Shown: positions 7,925 through 17,730, numbered from the stretch's first letter. The stretch is 64,000 nucleotides of DNA from Frankia nepalensis (GCF_016786325.1 NZ_JADWYU010000203.1:1-64000); one strand, 5' to 3'. Made by a program: numbers and translations. Notes: generated by a model not told the origin, from the sequence alone.

Positions 7925-10294
7925 TCAGGGGCAGGGTGACCGGTAGGACAGGTCCGGCAGGTAGCGGGCCCATTCCGCCTCGGTGAGCTGGCCGTCCGGG
8001 GTGGCGCAGGCGCGCCCGGCGAGCTCGTCGGGGTCGATCACCCATAGCCGCGTGGTCCGGTCGAGGCTCGTGGTGGCGAGTGTCGCGCCATCCGGGCTGA
8101 ACGCCACGCCGTACACGTGGTCGTCGTGGCCGGCGAGCGTGGCCAGCGCCCGCGGCCGGAGCGGGTCCGCGACGTCCCAGAGCCGGGCGGTCTGGTCGCG
8201 GCCGGTCGTGGCGAGCGTCGCGCCGTCCGGGCTGAACGCGACGCCGTAGATCGCGTTGGTGTGGCCGGCGAGCGTGGCGAGCTCTCGCGGCTGGCGTGGG
8301 TCGGTGACGTCCCACAGCCGGGCCGCGCGGTCACCGCTGCCGGTGGCCAACGTCCGGCCGTCCGAGCTGAACGCCACGTCCAGGACGTAGTCGGTGTGGC
8401 CCGTGAGGGTGGCGAGCGGTGCCGGCGCGCGCGGGTCGGAGATGTCCCACAGCCGGGTCTTCTGGTCGGTCGCGGCGGTGGCCAGCGTCCGGCCGTCCGG
8501 GCTGAACGACAGGCCCCAGGCGGCGCCGGCGTGGCCGGTGATGGTGGCCAGCGGCGCTGGCTGGCGCGGGTCGGAGACGTCCCAGAGCCGGGCGGTCTGG
8601 TCCAGGCTGCCGGTGCTGGCCAGAATCCGGCCGTCCGGGCTGAACTTGACGCCGAACACGGGCGCCGTGTGGCCGGTGAGAACGCCCAGCGGGGCCGGCG
8701 CGCGGGGGTTGGTGACGTCCCACAGCCGGATGGTCTGGTCGCCGCTGCCGGTGGCCAGCGTCCGGCCGTCCGGGCTGAACGCCACGCCGTTGACCTCGCC
8801 GGTGTGCGCGGTGAGGGTGGCGACGGTCGTCGGCTGTGGGCTGGTGAGGTCCCACACCCGGGCGGTCCCGTCGTCGCTGGTGGTGACGAGCACCGTGCCG
8901 TCCGGGCTGAACGCGACGTAGATGACCTCGGCGGTGTGCCCGGTGAGCGTCGCGCGGGTGACCAGTTGGCGGTCCGCGGCCGCCAGCAGGGCCGCGCGTG
9001 CCTCGGCGGTCGGGGACAGCCGGTAGGCGGCCACGGCCAGGCGCAGCGACAGCGCGCGATCCGCCGGCCCGGCCGCGGTGGCCCGCGCGGCGAGCGTCCG
9101 GGACGCGGCCGGCAGGTCCTCGGCGGCGGGCTCGCCCTTGCCGGAGCGCGTGAGCAGCACCGTGGTCGTCACCGCGGCGACGACCACGGCCAGCGCGGCG
9201 GCCGCCGCCACCAGCGCCCGGCGGCGGGGACGCCGCCGGCGTGGCGGCGCGGCGGGCACCGGTGGGCGCGCCTCGATGCCCGGGGGCGGCACTCCGGGCC
9301 GGCTGTCCCGCGGAGCCGGAGGGGGAGGCGGCAACGGGAGCGGGGTCGTCGTCGGGCCCGGCCGCTCGGCCGGCTCCCGGCCGACGCTCGGCCGAGGCGC
9401 CGAGCGTCCCGGCGTCCCCGGCGCCGTCGAACCGAGCAGCATGCCGTAGAGCTCACCGGCGCTCGGCCGGTCCGCCGGGTCCTTGCGCATGGCCGTCGCG
9501 ACGATGTCCCGCAGTGGCAGGGGCAGGCCTGACAGGTCAGGCGCCTTCGTCTCGATGCGGTAGAAGATCACATCGGTGGGGCCGTCCCCGAACGGCAGCC
9601 GGCCGGTCCCGGCGTGCACGATGACGCCGCCCCAGGCGAAGACATCGGCCGCCGGCGTGATCTCGGTACCCGCGACCTGCTCGGGCGCCATGAACGCCGG
9701 TGTGCCGATGCGCCGGATCTCCCGGGACAGCGCGGTCGCCGCGTCCAGCGCGCGGGCGATCCCGAAGTCGATGACGCGGGCGCCGGTCGCGGAGAGGAGG
9801 ACGTTCTCCGGCTTGAGATCGCGATGGACCACGCCGGCGCCGTGGATCACCGTCAGCGCCGTCGCCACGCTGATCGCCAGCTGCTCGAGGTCGGGGCCGG
9901 GCAGCGGCCCGCGTTCCCTGATCGCCTGGGCGAGCGTCGGGCCGTGGACGTAGTCGGTGACGAGGTAGGCGGGCTCGCCGTCCGGGTCGGCGTCGAGGAC
10001 CTCGGCCGTGCAGAACCCCCGGACGCGACGGGCGTTGGCGACCTCGCGGCGGAACCGGGCGCGGAACTCGCGGTCGGCGGCCACGTCCGGCCGGATCACC
10101 TTGACGGCCACCGGCCGCCCCCGCGGGCTGAGCCCGTAGTAGACGACGCCCATCCCGCCGCGGCCGAGCCGGCGTAGCAGGGTGTAGGAGCCGACCCGGC
10201 GCGGGTCGGTGGCCAGCAACGGCGTGCCGGACGGGCCCGAGGGGCCGGATGGTCCGGACGGGCCGGTCGTTCTGCTCGGCGGGTCCGCGGTCAC
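7925..10294 (-). CDS. Membrane Ser/Thr protein kinase with WD40 repeats
   Basis: A 789-residue protein. A GPS-repeat N-terminus (residues 11-23) precedes a PknB-type kinase domain at about 35-285: GRGGMGVVYYG glycine loop, catalytic Lys65 in VAVKVI, HRDLKPEN with Asp159, DFG at 177-179, and APEQVAG. A Pro-rich linker runs to 350, a basic patch then a single membrane segment (about 360-382). Residues 430-775 hold about seven WD40 repeats, each with the FSPDG(R/A)TLAT and ARLWDV pattern. The WD40 propeller would lie outside the cell, which suggests a surface sensor driving cytoplasmic phosphorylation. The seven repeats are also strongly repeated in DNA with about 138-base period. Confidence 0.92.
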   Translation of the reverse strand: MTADPPSRTTGPSGPSGPSGPSGTPLLATDPRRVGSYTLLRRLGRGGMGVVYYGLSPRGRPVAVKVIRPDVAADREFRARFRREVANARRVRGFCTAEVLDADPDGEPAYLVTDYVHGPTLAQAIRERGPLPGPDLEQLAISVATALTVIHGAGVVHRDLKPENVLLSATGARVIDFGIARALDAATALSREIRRIGTPAFMAPEQVAGTEITPAADVFAWGGVIVHAGTGRLPFGDGPTDVIFYRIETKAPDLSGLPLPLRDIVATAMRKDPADRPSAGELYGMLLGSTAPGTPGRSAPRPSVGREPAERPGPTTTPLPLPPPPPAPRDSRPGVPPPGIEARPPVPAAPPRRRRPRRRALVAAAAALAVVVAAVTTTVLLTRSGKGEPAAEDLPAASRTLAARATAAGPADRALSLRLAVAAYRLSPTAEARAALLAAADRQLVTRATLTGHTAEVIYVAFSPDGTVLVTTSDDGTARVWDLTSPQPTTVATLTAHTGEVNGVAFSPDGRTLATGSGDQTIRLWDVTNPRAPAPLGVLTGHTAPVFGVKFSPDGRILASTGSLDQTARLWDVSDPRQPAPLATITGHAGAAWGLSFSPDGRTLATAATDQKTRLWDISDPRAPAPLATLTGHTDYVLDVAFSSDGRTLATGSGDRAARLWDVTDPRQPRELATLAGHTNAIYGVAFSPDGATLATTGRDQTARLWDVADPLRPRALATLAGHDDHVYGVAFSPDGATLATTSLDRTTRLWVIDPDELAGRACATPDGQLTEAEWARYLPDLSYRSPCP

Positions 10295-10734
10295 CGCGCC
10301 TCACCGCCGCGCCAGGCCGCCCACGCCGGACTCGTGCTCACTGTGTCTCCCCGCGTTCCCCGTTTCCGGACATGGTGGCAGTACGACTCGAGGGACGGTC
10401 GCCAGAGTCGTGAACTTGCCGCGGTACGCGACGGACCGGCGCCGGACTGTCGGCGTCACCGGACCTGCCGCGGTCCGCCGGCCGGCAGCCCGTCGAACGC
10501 CCGGCGTGCCCCGCCTGACGCGGCCCGTTCCCAGCCGGAAGGCGAGGGGCCGTGTTCCGCGGCTGGTCCCGCCACACCCGGGCCGGCGGCAGGCGCCGTC
10601 GGCGATAGAAATCGTGAATCGCGGGTTCGGAATTTCGGCGTTGCCGATGCCTCGCGGCGCGCCCAGTATCGCTGGGGCGGGCGCCGTGCCCAGCTCGCGG
10701 CCCGCTTCCGCTGAAGCGACAGAACGGATCTCAC
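10295..10734. other. Intergenic region between kinase and MBL/sugar operon
   Basis: About 440 bases between divergent genes. I see no gene and no confident promoter. The MBL gene is preceded only by a weak ribosome site (ACGGATCTCAC). Confidence 0.4.
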
Positions 10735-11589
10735 ATGCGCCTGACTGTCCTGGGCTGCCGTTCGGGAATGCCCGCCGGTGGCCAGTGCAGCTCGAGCTAT
10801 CTGGTCGAGACGGACTCGACGAGGGTCCTGCTCGACTGCGGCCCCGGCGCGATGACCGCGCTCAGCGCGGTCATGCGGCCGTGGGATCTGGACGGCGTCA
10901 TCATCAGCCATCTTCACCTCGACCACTGCTATGACCTCCTGCCTCTGGGGAAGGCAATGCTGGCCGGCCGGGTGCATCGGTCGATGGGCAGTCTCATGAC
11001 CATTCCGACGCTGCCGGAGATGGCGGATTACGTCGACAGGCTGCCCGTGCCGCTGTATGTTCCGCGCGGTGGGCGGGAGACCCTGAACACGCTCGCCACG
11101 CTCTTTCCCGTCACGACCATCCCACTGCTCGACAAGGCGTTCGAGGTGGCCTTCGAGGTCCGTGAGTACACTCCGGGTGACCTTTTCACCATCAGCGATC
11201 TCGAGATCGGCCTGCATGAGCTGCGGCATGCGGTGCCGAACTGCGGGATACGGGTGGAGAGCAGCGGGGGAAGCCTCGCCTACACCGGTGACACCGGATT
11301 CACCGATGCATTGGTCCCGCTCGCCCGAAACGTTGATCTGCTGCTGTCCGAGGCCACGCTGGCGGTCCCCGACGGGACCGCGCACGGTCACCTGTGTGCC
11401 ACGGAGGCCGGCACGGTCGCGCGGGCGGCCGGCGTCGGGCAACTGGTGTTGACCCACTTCGCGACCGCGGAAGCGCGCTGGCTCGAGGCGCGCAAGGCGG
11501 ACGCCGAGCGGGTGTTCGACGGGCCGGTGCGCCTTGCCGCGCCGGCCGGGCAGTTCGATGTCCGATACTCCCGAAAGGTCATGGGATGA
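10735..11589 (+). CDS. MBL-fold metallo-hydrolase (RNase Z-like)
   Basis: A 284-residue metallo-beta-lactamase-fold hydrolase. The dinuclear zinc motif SHLHLDH gives His59, His61, Asp63 and His64; further ligands are the His in ELRHAVPNCG, the Asp in YTGDTGF and the His in LVLTHFA. The overall arrangement resembles RNase Z and ElaC-like phosphodiesterases rather than beta-lactamases. No signal peptide, so cytoplasmic. Its stop overlaps the start of the sugar-binding lipoprotein gene (ATGA at 11586), making it the first gene of a five-gene transporter operon. That context suggests it acts on something imported or on a derived phosphodiester or lactone, but this is inference. Confidence 0.8.
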   Translation: MRLTVLGCRSGMPAGGQCSSSYLVETDSTRVLLDCGPGAMTALSAVMRPWDLDGVIISHLHLDHCYDLLPLGKAMLAGRVHRSMGSLMTIPTLPEMADYVDRLPVPLYVPRGGRETLNTLATLFPVTTIPLLDKAFEVAFEVREYTPGDLFTISDLEIGLHELRHAVPNCGIRVESSGGSLAYTGDTGFTDALVPLARNVDLLLSEATLAVPDGTAHGHLCATEAGTVARAAGVGQLVLTHFATAEARWLEARKADAERVFDGPVRLAAPAGQFDVRYSRKVMG

Positions 11590-12923
11590 CAGGCCTGATG
11601 GGCCGCATACGTGGCTGGCGCCTGATGCCCGCCGTGGTCGTCGCGGTCGGACTTCTCGCCGCCTGTGGCGAGGATTCCACTCCCACCTCCACTTCCCCGA
11701 CGCCCGGCGCGATTCCGACTCTCGACAGCGCGACCCAGGTGACCATCACCTTTCTCTCCTACAACTACGGCACGCCCGGCCTGGGCGGGCAGGGCACGCA
11801 GGCGCTCATCGACGCCTTCGAGAAGGCTCATCCCAACATCACGATCAAGCCGCAGGGTGTTCCCGTCAAGGACGTGCTCACCAAACTGCGCACCGACACG
11901 GCGGCCGGCACGCCGCCGGACGTCGCGCAGATCGGCTGGAGCAAGATGGCCGAGGCGGTGGAGGCCCTGCCGGTCGTTCCCGTGCAGCAGATCCCGCCGG
12001 AGGCAGAATGGAAGGAACACACCGCCGGAATGTCGCCGAGAATCCTCTCGGCGGTCGCGGACGACGGCCTGGTGAAGTCGATGCCCTACACCATGTCGAT
12101 TCCGATTCTGTACTACAACGCAGACCTGTTCCGCGCGGCCGGCCTTGACCCGGCCAAGCCACCGGCCACGATCGAGGAGGTCAGGGAGTACGCGCTCGCC
12201 ATCAAGGCCAAGGGCTCGGAGGGCGTCTACTACGCCATCGCCGACACCAGCAAGTCCGACTTCCTCACCCAGTCCGTCGTGAACAGCAACGGCGGCAGCC
12301 TCGTCGGCGGCGACGGGGAGGTGACCGTCGACTCCTCGGCGGCGGTTCAGGCCCTGACCACGATGCAGGACCTCACCACGTCCGGCGCGCAGCCCGCGGT
12401 CAACTCGGACAGCGCGGTGGCCGCGTTCAACAGCGGAAAGCTCGGCATGCTCGTCACCAGCACCGCCCTGATGGCCGGCGCGCAGAAGGCCGCGGACGGA
12501 AAGTTCGAGCTGCGCACCGCCGGCTTCCCCGCCTTCGGCGACAAACCCGCCAAGCCCACGTACTCGGGCGCCGGGCTGGCCGTTCTCGCTCGCGACGACG
12601 CACACAAGCGGGCGGCCTGGGAGTTCATCAAGTTCGTGACGAGTGAGGAAGGCTTCGAGATCATCACGTCGCGGATCGGCTACCTGCCGCTGCGCGACTC
12701 GGTGGCCACCAAGCTCGCCGACACGCCGATCATGAAGCTCCTCGAACCGTCGATCAGCCAGCTGGACACGGTCACGCCTTACACCTCCTTCAACGGCACG
12801 AAGGCGAACCAGGCCGTTGTGACGCTGCAGGACGAGGCGGTGGAACCGATCGTGCTGCGGGGGGCCGATCCCGGCCCGACGCTCGCCAGCGCGGCGGACA
12901 AGATCCGAAGGCTGACCGCCTGA
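11586..12923 (+). CDS. Sugar ABC transporter substrate-binding lipoprotein (CUT1)
   Basis: A 445-residue extracellular solute-binding protein family 1 member. The N-terminus is a lipoprotein signal: basic GRIRGWRL, hydrophobic core, then LLAAC with the lipidated Cys27. A Thr/Ser/Pro-rich tether leads into the binding domain, with FEKAHPNITIKPQGVPVKD near residue 80, GTPPDVAQIGW near 110, and the C-terminal WEFIKFVTSEEGFEIIT block typical of oligosaccharide and glycerol-phosphate binders. It overlaps the MBL gene by four bases and leads directly into two permeases and an ATPase. The sugar cannot be named from sequence. Confidence 0.9.
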   Translation: MTGLMGRIRGWRLMPAVVVAVGLLAACGEDSTPTSTSPTPGAIPTLDSATQVTITFLSYNYGTPGLGGQGTQALIDAFEKAHPNITIKPQGVPVKDVLTKLRTDTAAGTPPDVAQIGWSKMAEAVEALPVVPVQQIPPEAEWKEHTAGMSPRILSAVADDGLVKSMPYTMSIPILYYNADLFRAAGLDPAKPPATIEEVREYALAIKAKGSEGVYYAIADTSKSDFLTQSVVNSNGGSLVGGDGEVTVDSSAAVQALTTMQDLTTSGAQPAVNSDSAVAAFNSGKLGMLVTSTALMAGAQKAADGKFELRTAGFPAFGDKPAKPTYSGAGLAVLARDDAHKRAAWEFIKFVTSEEGFEIITSRIGYLPLRDSVATKLADTPIMKLLEPSISQLDTVTPYTSFNGTKANQAVVTLQDEAVEPIVLRGADPGPTLASAADKIRRLTA

Positions 12924-12925
12924 CG

Positions 12926-13998
12926 ATGACGACCGCCACGAGCCAACCGCCGCGCGACCAGGGCGCGTCGCCGGAGACCGACGCGCCGGCGTCCCCCGCG
13001 GCCGGTGCCCGGGCGGCCGCGGCCGGGGGGGGGGGGGGGGGGGGGGGGCGGCGCGCGCCCCCCCCGCGGGGGGGGGGCGGGGGGGCGCGGGCGCGGGGGG
13101 GGGGGCCCCCCCGGGGCCCCCCCCCGCCACCGGCGAGCGGCTGGCGCCCTGGCTCTACCAGGCCCCGGTCCTGGTCTCGCTCGCCGTCTGGGTCTACGGG
13201 CCGCTGGTGTTCACCGGCGTGCTCAGCCTCCTGGAGTGGGACCTGACCTCCCCGGACCGCTCCTTCGTCGGGCTGGACAACTACCGCCGGCTGGCCGAGG
13301 AGCCCGAGTTCCCGCACGCGCTCACCCGGACGGGGCTCTACGTCCTCGCGATGCTGCCGTTCGCCACCGTGGTGCCGATGGCGCTGGCCGTCATGCTGTG
13401 GAAGCGGCCGGGCCGGGCGAGCGACACCTACCGCTCGCTGCTGTTCCTGCCGGTCGTGCTCGCCCCGGTCGCCACCGCGCTGGCCTGGCGCTTCATCCTG
13501 GACCCACTGGGCGGCGTGGTGAACCTGACGCTGGGCGGTCTCGGCCTGCCAGAGCAGGACTGGCTCGGCGACCCGGACACGGCGCTCTGGGCGATCTCCC
13601 TGATCACGGCGGGCAAGTTCGTCGCGTTGAACATGCTCCTCTACGGCGCGGCCCTGGCCTCCCTGGACGGCCGCGCCCTCGACGCCGCGCGCGTGGACGG
13701 CGCGACGGAGTGGGAGATCACCCGTCACCTGGTGGTCCCGCAGCTCACCGGCACGACGGTCCTCATGTCCTTCCTGTGCGTCGTCTTCGCCGGCCAGTGG
13801 ACCTTCACCAACATCGCCGTACTCACCCAGGGCGGCCCGGACAACAGCACGGACAACGCCTACCTGCGCCTTTACACCTACGCCTTCGTCTTCTTCGACG
13901 CTGGGACGGGAGCGGCGGCGGCCGTCGCGATCGTCGTCCTGCTCACCGTCCTGTTCGCGGTGTCCGCTCCCCTCCGGAGGCGCCATGCCCGGCCATGA
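12926..13998 (+). CDS. Sugar ABC permease (MalF/UgpA type), interrupted by a corrupted tract
   Basis: First inner-membrane permease of the transporter. The start at 12926 encodes a cytoplasmic Ala/Pro-rich N-terminus in one frame; after the G/C tract at 13022-13128 the protein continues in another frame, with LAPWLYQAPVLVSLAVWVYG from about 13141 and then WDLTSPDRSFVGLDNYRRL. The EAA loop reads DAARVDGATEWEITRHLVVPQL near 13680-13740. The two frames do not join as written, so the tract must hold an indel error or a real frameshift; error is far more likely since both flanks are intact. Six membrane segments expected. The stop overlaps the next permease start. Confidence 0.8.
13022..13128. other. 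Corrupted G/C homopolymer tract inside permease gene
   Basis: About 107 bases of nearly pure G and C runs, interrupting the permease reading frame. The protein it would encode is Gly/Arg/Pro nonsense. It resembles the tracts at 1 and 28200 and most likely marks a failed sequence join. Confidence 0.75.
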
Positions 13999-14821
13999 CC
14001 GGCGCCCGCGGGCCACGGCCGCCGCGGTCACCCGGCACGCCGTGTTGATCCTGACCGTGTTCGGGATGCTCTTCCCGATGCTCTGGGCGCTCTCGGCGTC
14101 CTTCAAACCCGGCAGCGACGTCTACGGCGCGAGCCCGCTGCCGATGCCGGCGACGCTGGAGAACTACCGGTACGCCCTGGGCGAGTTCCCGGTCGCGAGG
14201 CTGCTGCTCAACACCTTCGTCACGGCGGCCGGCGTGACGGTGCTGCACCTCGCCGCGGGCCTGCTGGCGGCGTGGTCGTTCGTCCGCTTCGCCCACCGTG
14301 GCCAGCGCGTGGTGCTCGGCCTGGTCACGGTGGCCCTCGTCGTCCCTCCCCAGGCATTGATCATCCCGCATTTCCTGATGGTCGCGCGGCTGGGCCAGCG
14401 GGACACCTTCGTCGGGCTCATCGTCCCCCAGCTCGCGACCTGCGCCCTGGCCGTCCTGCTCCTGCGCGAGCACATCCGCGCGATACCGCCGACGTTGATC
14501 GGCGCGGCCACCCTGGACGGCGCGACGCACGCCGAGACGCTGCGCCGCGTCGTCCTCCCGCTGCTGCGCGGCGCGCTCGGCGCCGTGGCGATCGTCGTCT
14601 TCATCACCACCTGGAACGAGTACCTGTGGCCGGTGCTCGTCGCGCCGAGCCCGGAGCACACCACGATCCAGGTGGGTCTGCAGATGTTCGAGACCCAGGA
14701 AGGCCCCGAGCACGGCCCCCTGCTGGCGGCGGCGATGCTCGCGACGATGCCGGTCGTCGCCGTCTACTTCCTCGCGTCCCGGCGCATCGCCGACGCCTTT
14801 CTCCAGTCCGGACTGAGGTAG
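13985..14821 (+). CDS. Sugar ABC permease (MalG/UgpE type)
   Basis: A 278-residue second permease of the carbohydrate transporter. It opens with a membrane segment (AVLILTVFGMLFPMLWALS), followed by SFKPGSDVYG and ENYRYALGEFP, typical of CUT1 MalG-like subunits. The EAA coupling loop is GAATLDGATHAETLRRVVLP near residues 172-191, which contacts the ATPase. Six membrane helices expected. The ATG lies inside the end of the previous permease gene and has a GGAGGCGCC ribosome site, so the pair is coupled; the ATPase gene starts three bases after its stop. Confidence 0.92.
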   Translation: MPGHDRRPRATAAAVTRHAVLILTVFGMLFPMLWALSASFKPGSDVYGASPLPMPATLENYRYALGEFPVARLLLNTFVTAAGVTVLHLAAGLLAAWSFVRFAHRGQRVVLGLVTVALVVPPQALIIPHFLMVARLGQRDTFVGLIVPQLATCALAVLLLREHIRAIPPTLIGAATLDGATHAETLRRVVLPLLRGALGAVAIVVFITTWNEYLWPVLVAPSPEHTTIQVGLQMFETQEGPEHGPLLAAAMLATMPVVAVYFLASRRIADAFLQSGLR

Positions 14822-14824
14822 CCG

Positions 14825-16105
14825 ATGACCTCCATGACGTCGACGCCGCCGACGCCTCTGACGACCGGTCCCGTGGCCGGTTCCCCTGATGCCGCGCCCG
14901 CGCCCGGCGGGGTGACGTTCGACGGTGTCGTGAAGCGGTACGGCGGCCAGACCGTGCTCGACGTGGCCCGCCTGGATGTCCCGCACCGTTCGTTCACGGT
15001 CGTCGTCGGCCCGTCGGGCTGCGGCAAGTCCACGGGCCTGCGGGTCGTCGCCGGCCTGGAGACGCCGGACTCGGGCCGGGTGCGCATCGGCGGGACGGAC
15101 GTCACGGACACTCCACCGGGACGGCGCGGCGTCTCCATGGTCTTCCAGGACTTCGCCCTCTACCCCCATCTCACCGTCGAGCAGAACATCGCGTTCGGGC
15201 TGCGGCTCGAGGCGAAACACAACCGGCGCGCCGGTCCCGACAAGGCCGAGATCGCCCAGCGGGTGACCGACGCCTGCGCCATGCTCGGCCTGGCGGAGCT
15301 GCGCCGCCGCCGGCCGTCCCAGCTTTCCGGGGGTGAGCGGCAGCGGGTCGGGCTGGCGCGTGCCATCGTCCGCCGGCCCAGGGTGCTGCTGCTCGACGAG
15401 CCGTTGTCCGCGCTGGACGCCCAGCTACGTCAGCACGCCCGCGCCGAGCTCGTCCGGCTGCACCGGGAGCTCGGCAACACCGTCATCCTGGTCACCCATG
15501 ACCAGCTAGAGGCGCTGTCGATGGGGACGAACCTGGTGGTGATGAACGCCGGGCGGGTGGCGCAGACGGGCGTGCCCGCCGATGTCTATCAGCGGCCCGC
15601 GGACACCTTCGTCGCCACGTTCGTCGGCAGTCCGACCATGAACCTGCACGACGTGGAGCCGCGCCCGCATCCCGCGGGAGGCGAGCTGGTCGGGCCCGGC
15701 ATCCGTGCCGTCGTCGCCGGAGCCGGCCTGCCGCGTCGGGTCCGGCTGGGGTGGCGGGCGGGCGACGGCGTACTCGAGACGCCGACGGGCGTGAGCCCGG
15801 CGAGCGAGCGGCCGACGGACGAGGCGCCCACCGGGCCGGGCCTCACTCTCGAGGGCCTCATCGACGTCGTCGAGTTCACCGGCGAGTCCACCGTCATCCA
15901 CTGCGTGGGGCCGGCCGGCGGGTGGCGGGCGTCCGTCGGGTCGGGCGTCGCGGTGCCAGCGGTGGGCGAGCGGGTCCGGCTCCGGGTCGAACCGGACAAG
16001 CTGCATCTGTTCGACACGGCGACCGGCCTGCGTCTGGCCGACCCGGCCGGGCCGGTGGCGGAACCGGTCCCGAGCCTGGGTGGCGTCCGGCCCGACGGCG
16101 TGTAG
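14825..16105 (+). CDS. Sugar ABC transporter ATPase (MsmK/UgpC type)
   Basis: A 426-residue ATPase that powers the permease pair. Walker A is GPSGCGKST at 62-70; the signature LSGGERQRVGLARA, Walker B VLLLDEPLSALD and the switch His in VTHDQLEA follow. The C-terminal 150 residues form the TOBE/MalK-like regulatory part. Unlike multitask ATPases coded elsewhere, this one is encoded with its permeases as the last gene of the operon, so the transporter is complete: receptor, two permeases and ATPase. Confidence 0.93.
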   Translation: MTSMTSTPPTPLTTGPVAGSPDAAPAPGGVTFDGVVKRYGGQTVLDVARLDVPHRSFTVVVGPSGCGKSTGLRVVAGLETPDSGRVRIGGTDVTDTPPGRRGVSMVFQDFALYPHLTVEQNIAFGLRLEAKHNRRAGPDKAEIAQRVTDACAMLGLAELRRRRPSQLSGGERQRVGLARAIVRRPRVLLLDEPLSALDAQLRQHARAELVRLHRELGNTVILVTHDQLEALSMGTNLVVMNAGRVAQTGVPADVYQRPADTFVATFVGSPTMNLHDVEPRPHPAGGELVGPGIRAVVAGAGLPRRVRLGWRAGDGVLETPTGVSPASERPTDEAPTGPGLTLEGLIDVVEFTGESTVIHCVGPAGGWRASVGSGVAVPAVGERVRLRVEPDKLHLFDTATGLRLADPAGPVAEPVPSLGGVRPDGV

Positions 16106-16236
16106 CCCAGCCGGCGTGGGAGCGAGGCGTCCGCCCGTTGTGGCCGACCGCTTCCGCGCCGGCGCGCCCACGTCGGTCGGTCGGTCGGTCGCTCGACCTC
16201 GGCCGGTGGTGGCGGGTGGGGCGGTGCCCCTGGTTG

Positions 16237-17217
16237 TCACCAGGCGGCGGGGCGGTCGCCGCGGCGCTGCCCAGGCACCGCGCCCGGGCCGGCGGTGGCG
16301 GGTGGGCCGCCGGCAGCCTCGGCGGCGGCGTCGCCAGCCCGCTCGCGCAGGACCGTGTCCACGCTGTCCAGCAGGGCGGCCACCAGCCTGGTCTGAGGTG
16401 GGCGCCACACCATGTGGACGGGGACCGTCGGCACCGGATCGACGATGGGCACCACGCTCGTGCCATTCAACGTCCGGGCCCGTTCCAGCGAAAGAATCCC
16501 GGCTACCGGGCCGGTGGTGATCCGCAGCCGCACCCCGCCCAGGTCGTCGTTCTCCGCGACGATCCGCAGGTTGGTGCTCGTGCGCTGCGCGATGGCGATG
16601 ATCGTGTCGTACATCGTCGGTGAGGTGGCGCGGCGGCACAACATGCATGCCTGGCTCGCCAGCTCGTGGAACGCGACGCTCTGCCGCCCCGCCCATTCAT
16701 GGTGGTGGCCGACCACCGCGACGAGCTGGACCCGCAGCACCTCGCGGGAGCCCAGCGCGCCGGTCGGTGGCGGGCCGAAGGTGAACCCCACGTCGAGCTC
16801 ACCGTTGAGAAGGCCCTGTACCTGGGGTCCGCTCGTCAGTTCCCACAGGTGCGTCCCGACGCCAGGGTGGGTGCCGCTCAGCTTGACCAGGGCGGGCTGA
16901 AGCACACGTTCGGCGGCCGACAGGTTGAACCCAATGTTGATCCACCCGCTTCGGCCGGCGGCGACCTCCCGTGCCGCGGTCATCGCCCGGTCGGCCTGCT
17001 CGATCAGCTTTCGCGCCTCGGTCTGGAATACCTGGCCGGCGGGAGTCAGCCGAACCTCGTGGGACGTCCGCGCGACGAGCTCGACCCCGACCTCCCGCTC
17101 GAGCCGCCGCAACTGCTGGCTGAGCGATGGCTGCGCAAGGTGCAGCCGGGCCGCGGCCCGGCCGAAGTGCAGCTCATCGGCAATGGCAAGGAAGGAGCGG
17201 AGGATGCGGATATCCAT
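16237..17217 (-). CDS. LysR-family transcriptional regulator
   Basis: A 326-residue regulator with an N-terminal winged helix-turn-helix (residues 1-60: MDIRILRSFLAIADELHFGR, then QPSLSQQLRRLEREVG) and a C-terminal effector-binding domain with a GPQVQGLLNGELDVGF segment. I chose the ATG at 17217 because AAGGAGGA lies 6 bases upstream and the family starts there. It converges on the sugar transporter operon and is divergent from furA, so neither neighbour is an obvious target by the usual LysR rule, although the region upstream of it is shared with furA. The last 40 residues are Ala/Pro/Gly-rich. Confidence 0.88.
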   Translation of the reverse strand: MDIRILRSFLAIADELHFGRAAARLHLAQPSLSQQLRRLEREVGVELVARTSHEVRLTPAGQVFQTEARKLIEQADRAMTAAREVAAGRSGWINIGFNLSAAERVLQPALVKLSGTHPGVGTHLWELTSGPQVQGLLNGELDVGFTFGPPPTGALGSREVLRVQLVAVVGHHHEWAGRQSVAFHELASQACMLCRRATSPTMYDTIIAIAQRTSTNLRIVAENDDLGGVRLRITTGPVAGILSLERARTLNGTSVVPIVDPVPTVPVHMVWRPPQTRLVAALLDSVDTVLRERAGDAAAEAAGGPPATAGPGAVPGQRRGDRPAAW

Positions 17218-17705
17218 TGGTCCTCCTTTGCCGATGCGCTGGCAGCATCGCACGGGCGCGAGATAACGGGCGGTGAAGAATTCATGTTGTGGCGCGGAAC
17301 CGCCCCGGCTTCGACCCGCGGATCGTGACTGACGTCACGGGCGATCCCGCCCGCGTGAACGACGGTTCACCACCTGGGCGATCCGGTGGTCCGTCCGCCA
17401 CGCGGGATTCCGGCGCCCGGTGGCCGACGCCGGCGGGGTGACGAGGCGCCCGGCGGGTCCGCGCCAGGTCGGGACGCCGGCCGCCGATCGGCTCTGGACA
17501 CCGCCGGCCACCGGGGCGATCATCATGCCGCCCGCCTGAACGCTCCCGGCCGCGGTCTCGCCCGGCCAACCGCCGGTCGCCCGCCGCGGGCTGGCGGTGC
17601 CGGGCGCGCGGGCAGGGGCCGGTGGCGGCCGGACCGCGACCGCCCGCTTCGCGCGGTGACCAGATGCCCCGCGGCTGTACTGGGCCCACCCAAAAGATCT
17701 TGAGT
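17218..17705. other. Intergenic region between lysR and furA
   Basis: Nearly 490 bases without a credible gene. The right end carries the furA operator and promoter. The rest shows no clear inverted repeat; a LysR box (T-N11-A) for the divergent regulator cannot be singled out by eye. Confidence 0.4.
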
Positions 17706-17730
17706 GTTTTCTTGACTCGTTCAGGAAAAC
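17706..17730 (+). promoter_or_regulatory. FurA-type operator palindrome
   Basis: Arms GTTTTCTTGAC (17706-17716) and TTCAGGAAAAC (17720-17730) are inverted repeats matching at 9 of 11 positions around a 3-base centre. The AT-rich palindrome covers the -35 box of the furA promoter. FurA in related actinomycetes represses its own furA-katG operon, so this is very likely its binding site. Confidence 0.75.

Noticed and set aside
13022-13128. G-quadruplex or regulatory G-tract
   Set aside because: It breaks a permease reading frame and resembles two other tracts; artefact is simpler.
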